Below, piece after piece: positions 53,901 to 62,900 of a stretch of DNA of 64,000 nt. The position numbers were made by a program, and so were the translations under genes. The DNA comes from Apostichopus japonicus (lineage: Eukaryota; Echinodermata; Holothuroidea; Aspidochirotida; Stichopodidae): contig NC_092574.1 in the NCBI RefSeq assembly GCF_037975245.1, forward strand, positions 22,037,713 to 22,101,712, in the 5' to 3' direction. The notes beneath the pieces are model-generated. The model was not told the origin of the DNA and ran no database searches. It saw only the letters and a program-made list of their open reading frames with translations. Numbering within the stretch: the stretch's first letter is position 1; each line of letters starts with the position of its first letter.

Positions 53901-56900
53901 CTCTGGTATGGGCAGCCCGGAAGGGACATGTTGACTGTGTGAGAGCTCTACTAGAGAGTGGTGCTAATGTTGATGCAGCTGGAATGGTAAGGGCTTCTCA
54001 TCTGGTCAAATTTTAAAAAAGATCTGTTCATTTGTAATCACAACAGTTTTGGGATCACCGGGTTGTGTGTTTGATTCACCCCCCCAGCGCTCTTTTATGA
54101 TCAAGGTCCCTGAACATTTAATGTAGTGAACTAATGTTGCCACTCTTCACATTTACACCATTCTCATCAGTCCGTCACTCAAGTGGTTATATTTGTAAAC
54201 CTTTCCTAACCACCTAACTACAGCATTTTAGTTTAGTATACATGTGTTTTTTTTTCAAATCCAAAAAACACTTATCTTCCAGAACTTAGTCTCATGAACA
54301 ACTGAGACAGAACTAAGTCAGAATGGAGCCACATGATTTTCCTCTACTGGAATTATTTGCTGTCTAATTTGCATATCATTAATAATAATCACTTCACTTT
54401 TTCCTCCTCCCCTCCGCATCATTCAGAATTCCTGGACGGCACTGATAGTTGCCTCCCGTGGCGGTTTTACCGAAGTCGTTTCCATTCTACTGGAGGAACA
54501 GCCGAACATAAATGCTGTGGACAAAGTAAGTACATGTATACCCCATATAGCATTTGACATTTCAATAAGACAGAGCTTCGACAAACAGTTGAGCAAGTTT
54601 AGGACTGCACTTTGTGAGCTCTCTGCTGGCCTACGTCCAGCCCTACACCCATCCCCACCCAACAAAATTGAAACGACAATATGATATGTTTCCCGAAAGG
54701 CAATGAGGGCAGTATTGAAGAACTTAGCATGCATAGACTACGGATGTGTGACCTACTTAATTCATTTTGGCTTCGGCTTTGAGTACAACATTTCTATATG
54801 CTGTCGTGACGGACAAATCTAACCGTAATAGTAGTTACCGACATCGCGATCCACGTTGTAGTCATTGCCGACTTTGCAATGAAATTGTCGGGAAGAGTGA
54901 CTCCAGAGTTTCCCTTTAGGGAAACCAAATGGAGAAAAAGACCGATCAGCAACATCCCATCCCACTTATGCTTCTATAAAAGCTCATTGCAAACTCCTCT
55001 AGACTCCTTCCTCACCTTTACAATAGTTATTTAGTAAACTACTGCCAAAACTATTTGCTTTTTTGTTGTTGAAAAATTAATGGTATATTTATACAAGAAT
55101 CAGTACAACTTTGAGGCTGATTTCAAATAAAACTGAGCCTGCTGAGCTTGCTCTTCATGACCTTATCATGTGTGGCAGTTCTTATATGTATTTACAGAGC
55201 TTGCATTATGTTAATTTGTGCCTCTTGCATATATTGCATTATTTCAAGTGTCAAATCATGAAAATATATATAGAGGCGAGGAAAAAACCCCAGTTACAAG
55301 TCCGACTACTCACACTCATATATATGAGTGCTATATCACATCGATTTTTGATATAAGCAAGTCCTTTCTCATTAAATTTAATCCACTCATCTTTTTGCCT
55401 TCAGGACGGTTTAACGAGCCTCGGCAGTGCTGCCAAAGAGGGCCATAAGGAGGTTGTGGAACTCTTGCTAGTTGCAGGGGCGTACGTGAATATTCAAGAC
55501 AAGGTAAAAAAATACTGCAAGTGTGACACTCACTAAAAAAATTTAAAAAATTTCCTTTTTTGTTTTGTGCTTTGTCTGTTTCATCCTTCTTGAATGATTT
55601 TACACAAAGTACTCACTGAAAAGAAAAAAACTCACCAACCATGTCTCACATCTGTATTCTTAAGAATGGAGACGCGAAAACTCCTTTATCTCAATCAGAT
55701 TTAATGAAAATATGGTGGTAATCATAAATCATCGGCAGTGTCTGTCGAATTTTGAGAATTTCAGGACAAAAACAAACTTGATGCACGGGAGGCACTATCC
55801 TCTTTGCATACTCCCAGTAGGAATACAGAGGCTCGGATTTACGAAAACTTAGGAGCATAAATTTTTGTGGGTTTTAATACAATGTTGAGATTAAGGGGTG
55901 CCAGACAGTACTCGAAGCCAAACATCCTTCAATACTGATTCTCTGAAGTTTTGAATTTTGAACAAGTTAACAATCTTTGCTGTGTGTTGATATCAAATTT
56001 GCTTGTTTTTAAGTGAAAACATGACATTACAGGGCCCATTCAGGATGATTTTCCATGGTTTAAGAAGATGTATTCATTTTGTTTTTGAAAAAGTTATTTT
56101 TACACCAGCAGTGGATAAGATATTAATGTGGCTGGCCATGGTGACATATTGTTCTTAATCCACATGTCTCAACATTAAAGGATATACCAGTGAGAAAAAA
56201 TGCTACCAAGAAATGGACATATGACATAACATAGGAAATTCTGCAACTTTTTCAATCTGTTTTGTTGAAATATAATCCTACCACAAATTAACTCTGCAGA
56301 GCATTAATATTTCAAGTCTTTCCCTGGCTAATTAGGCTAATATTTGGCAAGTTGCATTACAAGCAATTGGTAAGCCATCTCTCAGGTCCCGGAAAATTTT
56401 CTACCAAAGCCTCACTTTTTCCACCCATGTTTTACGAAATAATCTGTGATCTCTAATGGAACACTTACCTCACTTGCCCGTCTTTTTCATTCCACAACAT
56501 GCCTTATTTTGTGTTTTTTCTGTTATTGGTGGTCAGATATATGGTTAAGTTCTCTTCATTCATTTAGTATCTAATACTGTTAGCAGTTGTGGATGAGTCC
56601 CAATTCCATAAACAAGGATCAAAGAAAACTACTATCAGTCGGATAGGTTTTGTGCTTTACGAGAGATCAGTCATCAACACAAAAAATATACTCTCCCGAA
56701 TATGATGAACAAATTTTCAGTATTTTATTTTATGTCTCTGCAGTTTAAGATGTGAGATGCTCCAATGACTCACTCTTACATTCCCTGTACCATACTTATT
56801 TTTTAATCTTGTTCGCTCCGCTGTGGTAGGTTATAAATATTAAAAGACACTTTGAACATCTGGTTGTCTTTGAAATGTAACATTTTGATTGAATTGTTTC

Positions 56901-59900
56901 CAACCAAAAAAGAAAGATAAAACTCCAGACAATGACAGAGGGACAAAGGGGGACAAACTAGTTGAAAATATGCCGAAAACTGAAAAAAAATGCGCCCATA
57001 TGAGATTTTTCTATTCTGGTAGATTAATGTTGTCCTTATCTCTAATTTATAGGCCTATCAAATTTTTCACAAACAGTCGAAGGTGTAGTAGTCCTATGTA
57101 TTAAATAGCCCAAAATCAAATTAATCTGTGCGTATGAACTACACACTAAGATTCTATGTTCCCAAGTATGCATATACCGACGGCCCTGCATTGTTGATTT
57201 ATTAAATGTTTATCTTGTTATATCCCGTAAATGTAACTCGACATTTTAGCTAGGTTTTCATCTGCAAGCAGGTTGCTCACTCGCTCGTAAAACAACATGG
57301 GATTCGGAAATGTCGCTGATAAAGCATGTTCAGATTTTGAGTGTAAAAGGTAGCATATCAGTAGCGCTGCAAATTTCTCTTTCGTTCCCCCCCCCCCCCC
57401 CCCCACAATTTACTAGGAGTGTCAATTGAAGTCTGTCAAGCCTGTATCGGAAGCAGTTAAATGTAAAAAAGAAAAAAAGAAGACATAAAAGTGTTCCTCC
57501 AGAGCTAACTGTGACACATAAAATCTGTTTCATTTAACCTACTCTTGAGATATAGCTATGTGTCTCTTGGAAAGAGAGCGAATAGGCCCAGATTCGTAAA
57601 TCAGGAAACGGAATCTCTTCGACAGGGATCCTTCGAGATGAGGGAGGGATTTATTCCCAGAGGTCGTGAAGGAGATTACCTCGACAGGCTTGGTTTGGTT
57701 TTGTTAATACTGACCTATCGGTTAGAATCTAGTCTTCCATATTTCTTGTTTCGCTGTAAAATAAGATGCTGTACAAAGAAGTTCTCTGTCGAATCGATTG
57801 AAAATGATAGAGAAATGTTGGTTCAACCGCGTTAATACCCAGCTCTTCTTTCTTTTTCTCGGTTTTATGGTTAGCAAGAAGATACCGTCTTAATTCATGC
57901 CGTGAAAGGAGGTCACATTGAGGTCATCAGACTGCTATTACAAAAGTTTGCAGACTTGGACATTCAGGGTCATGTAAGCTTATTTTGTTTCTAAGCTGAT
58001 TAATTTATCAGTATTCTCCATGTTTTTTTTTTTTTAAGTACCTACCAGAGGTTTGTAGCTTACCTACCTACTCACGATAACTACATATTCATCTCCCATA
58101 TTGATTTCAACAAAAATGCATGTTGTCCTTGAGACGGACAATCTCTGTATTCGTGTTGGGTAATATATGCAAACTGAATTCAATTGTTGCCTTTATTAGT
58201 GGTAGATGTACAAAAGAAAATATAATAATTGACAAGGAGTCCTCTCACTGCCAATTAAGAGTATCTCAACATTTTCATTTTGTTTACTCTTAATGAGTTA
58301 TTTTGGATACCCGTTGTCCCCATATGAACCATGCACGGTTTGATGTATTTGGATAACCATGGTGTTATAGCTTTCTTTACCACTAGTAAATATTTTAGTG
58401 AGTTAAATCTATGTACAAGATGTTAACGAGATGAGCGCACCAAGATGTTTTCTCACCGCCTTTGATTTGCTACTTTTACCATCTGTGACTGGCTTAAAAG
58501 TCTTGATGCACCCAACTAGTATTGAAATCACTAACAGCATGTGTTCTGAATACCTGAAGTAAAATTCTAGACTCCAATCAGTCATTTGTTACTTTTGATG
58601 TTATAAATAATTCCTATACCTGCTGTGTTAACTAGAAATTTAAATTTAAACCCTGATCATTCTTTTACAATCTGCCAATATTTTTTTTTTTTTTGGGGGG
58701 GGGGGGTTTGAAACATCTTTGTTCTTTTTGAATCTTGATAATTTACCTGTCAGTTTTTTCTTTGTTTATTCACTACCATTTTGGATTTGTAAGAATCACA
58801 TTCTAATTTGTCTTTCATTTTTTATAATATTTTTTAATAGGATAAGAAGACAGCACTATACTGGGCTGCTGACAAGGGTTTTGTGGACATTCTAGAGGCT
58901 ATCCTTGACTGCAATCCAGATACAGAAATCCCTAATAAGGTTTGTCTTTTCCTTCTTGTTTTTTAACGGAAATTAGAAATGACAAGTGACAATTTCAGGG
59001 AGAATAATTTATCCAGTATTGAAGTGCAAAATGTTTCACAAAATTGCCAGCTTGCTATACAAGACCACAGATGAAATAGCAGTCATTTTACACAGTAATT
59101 GTATTATTTTATAAGAGGCCAATTTCAGAGACATGAAAACTGCTATAAAAAAAAAAAACACTAAATTACTCCCCTGAATTTTCATAATCTTCTTACATTT
59201 GAAGAGTAGATAATTGATTTTTAAGATAAGTGCTCCAAAGGTGAAATAAAAATGAAAGTTTGAAAAGATTGTTTGAAGCGTTGAACATGCTACGTTAAAG
59301 AAAATCGTACAGTTTACAAATTCAAACTGGTGTGAAATATTTGTGATGTTCCTGAGTTTTTGCTTAATTATCAAATTTAAGCAGCTTTTATTGGAATATG
59401 TAGTCATCAATTTCACCAAACCTAGCACGAATCACTCAAAATCAAATTAAAATTGATTAAATTAAGTTTTTTTTTGTGTACAAATTCAAGACGAATGACC
59501 TCTTACTTGTAATATCCATTCAGTTTTCAACATTTGTCGCTCTGAAAGTTTTTTCACTTTCTAATATCCATCCCACGTGAAAAGCAAAATTTCAAACTTT
59601 AATTACTTTCACTGCATGATTTGCAATGAAAGTTTCACTGGTTCAGCTTAATACAATTTGACTGTCATGGGATTTGAGCATGGGACAAGTATTAAAACTT
59701 TAATCAACATCAACTTGAAAATCAATTGCTGATAAACAGTAGGTGGATTTTTGTCATCGTTATGGGCAACAAAGGAAACAGTTTGGTCTGTAACCATCCT
59801 AGCTCTCTTTCTAGCATTGAGTAGATTAATTTCAGTTGTAATGGGATTGCATGTACTTCTGCTTCCATAATTTATACAAAATCAAGAAATACTGACCATT

Positions 59901-62900
59901 ATCACAAGTTTCCTTTGTTAGTTGTCAAAGTGGAATTGAAGGGGATTGAACTAAATAGGAGTGCTATTGAGGATTGGTCACCTTGTCATTAAAATATGAA
60001 ATGTTAATAGAGTGTAAGAAACTGCTGCGCTTGTAAGAAAGTGACTAAATTATGAACATAGTTTGCAAAGGACAATGTGGTTTTTATTTCAGTGTGGAGG
60101 AGAAAAAGTATGTTTTTTCTTCCAAAGTCTGCATAATTAATTCTTTCCATTACATCTGATAAATTTATCTCGATCCCTTTAACCAGGATTCAGAAACGGC
60201 CCTCATCAGAGCTACCAAGAACAGGAATCGAGAGGTCGTTCGTGCTCTTCTGGATAAAGGAGCCAAAGTTTGTGCTGTCGATAAGGTTGGTTAAAGATTT
60301 TCTTTTAGCTCAGACATCTCAATTAAGACTTCCTAATTGAGTTTGCTCATAGAGCCATCTATCCTTCTGAACCCAAAAGTACACATCTCAATCCTCCTGG
60401 GAGAGTGTTCTCGCATGGTCTGTCTATTTACGAGACCGCCGTGCCGGCAGGCTTACACACATCACGCCTAAACACGCCATCGCTGGATGGCTTTATAAGT
60501 CTGATGTATTAGTGAGACAGAGTCACATGACGTTTAATTTAATGCAGCTTCGTCAAGTTTGGATATTGTTTCGGAAAAAAAAAATATTTACAAAAGCTTG
60601 AATGGTGGGCATTTGTAGAGGTGGCAAGCTTGAATAATCGCCAGTACTTAAGACAATAGGAATGGTGGTTGGCAATAGTTTAATGATCTCATTTATTTTC
60701 ATCAGGGATTTACTTTCCATTTGTCTTAGTTAATCCTATCAAACATCCTGAGTTACAGAAGCAGTGTATAATAATAATAAATGAGACTTATATAGCGCCA
60801 AATCAGAAGACAAAAGTTACTGCTCAAGTCACTTTACAGAGAAAGCAGATTAATTTACAAAAGAACAAGTGAAAAGATGGGTCTTAAGTAGACTTTTGAA
60901 TGTAGAAAGTTTAGAGCATGTTCGAATGTGATCTAGTAACTTGTTCCAGAGATAAGAGCCAGAGTATTCAAAGCTTCTGTAACCATAGGTCTTCAAGCGT
61001 GGTTTAGGAACAGTTAAATACAGTTTGTTGGAGGAACGAAGTGTGCGAGTTGGAATATATGGCAAGGGAAGATGTATTTATCATTGTGTTTTTCCTCATG
61101 TATTTGAGATGGATGCAGTCAATCTGTGGATAACATGCAATAGGAATAGACAGAACAGTTTCATTCTGTCTCTCATTTTGACAGTATCTCTGTTATTTAG
61201 AGACAGTTTTCTCTGTAATCATTCATCATCATACACTCAGTATCTGCATATCTGTAACAATCAAAATACCCCTAGATTTTGCTCCTTCTTTTTTTGGGTG
61301 TTTGTGCCAATTATAGCAAACAAACAGTTGGTTAGAGAGAGACAGTACTCATTTGTCTTTGCACCAGTGATTTTGGCAGGGCTGATAGTGAAAGGGATAA
61401 GTAACAGCAATCAGTATATATATGCAAGCATTCCCATAGCGAGCAAAATTCTCTGCTTTTGATCGGAAGTAATGAAATCGAGTCACTGAAGCAAGTCTTT
61501 CTCGTGAATGCCCTTGAGATGAGCTAAATTGGAACGAGAATATTTTCGATCCTAACTGGTTCTTTCTGGATGTAAACTGGTTTCAGAATCCATGAGCTTT
61601 AGGAATTCTACTCTCTTGGTTCACACTTGTAATATAACTGTGAACTCACTCAGGGGGTATTGGTAGTGGATGTGATGTATCAAGTAATAATGAATGCAGT
61701 ATCACATACCAAATTGCTATGGGTAAACTGCTACACAAATGCACAATCTATAGCAGTTATTAGGCTATGACAGTTTTGGGGCTTTAGCAGTTACTGGGCT
61801 ATAGCAGTGTTACTGTAGCAGTCATTGGGCTATAGCAGTTACTGGGCTATAGCAGTGATTGGCCAGTAGCAGTGATTGGGTTGAAGCAGTTACTGGGCTT
61901 TAGCAGTGATTAACTGTAGCAGTTGCTGGGTTGTAGCAGTTACTGGGATTAAGCAGTGATAGCCTAATACAGCTTGCCTCAAACTTGCCTAATACAGCTA
62001 TTCCATAATTCAATGCTTGTAATATTTATGTCATAATGTTAAAATTTTAATCGTCCAATGTTAGCTTGTATCAATACAAATTGAACCTTTGAAGTTCTGT
62101 TTTTCATCTTATAATAGTGCAAAGCCAAATTTCAGTTCATGCTGTTCTAAATCTTCTTTTCCTTTCTGCTTCAGTGTGGAGACACTGCACTTCACATAGC
62201 CATCAGATTCAGGGATAAAAAGATTTGCGAATTGTTGCTCAGAAATCCAAAGAATAGCCGGTTGCTCTACAAGCCGAACAAGGATGGGGAGACGCCCTAT
62301 AACATTGATTGCAACCACCAGAAAGGTATACTGACGCAGATATTTGGTGCAAGTGAGTGAAATATTTCTTTCGTCTTGGGCATTGTTGCAGCTAGAGACC
62401 TTTCTCCTTATAGTGTTTCATTTCCTTAATTGGTTAGGTTCTTTGAACCAAGCCTGATGTTAGTTTATTGCGGCCAAGGAAATGAGATGTAGGGGTCCTA
62501 GGGGGGTTAAGGGGTCTCTCTTTGATTCTTCGAGGAGGTAGCAAATGATTTATCGATTCTTCATTTGGCTTGAGTGCGTTTCAGAAATCCAGGTTGTTGA
62601 GTAATTTTGTTATCCTGTAGATTGGTTTCTGGTCAGATAGTTGTTGAAAGTCGTGAAGTTTAATCTAACAAATGACTATAGGTTTGAGATATATACTGCT
62701 GTTTCTGAAAGTTCTAACTGTAAGTTGAAACAACATAACCACACACTGACCAAGTCTTCTTCATATGTGACAGAGATAGTACCCATATATAAATATATTG
62801 CAAAGGTTACTGCATAGAAACACTTATGATGTGATTATGTTATTACACTTTTTCCTTTATGTCAGTGTGTTCTAACTAACTTGCCCCACCCCTCCACATA

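Larger units (their letters stand above)
60286..62174 (+). other. Intron between ankyrin repeats 10 and 11
   Basis: Contains an antisense LINE 3' end (60775-61065) and a tandem array of about 17-nt units (61755-61960). The 145-codon plus-strand ORF at 61025-61462 overlaps the LINE and has no domain. Confidence 0.6.

Noticed and set aside
54040-54100. Sequence resembling a tRNA B box (gtttgattcaccccc)
   Set aside because: No A box, no cloverleaf and no SINE tail could be found around it.
57545-57835. 96-codon ORF upstream of ankyrin exon 8
   Set aside because: Ends in a stop before the exon, shows no domain, and joins neither neighbour with good splice sites in frame.
59036-59428. 130-codon minus-strand ORF
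   Set aside because: Phe/Ile/Lys-rich product of AT-rich sequence with a poly-A derived Phe run; no domain.
61025-61462. 145-codon plus-strand ORF
   Set aside because: Its start lies antisense to a LINE C-terminal fragment and the rest is hydrophobic low-information sequence.
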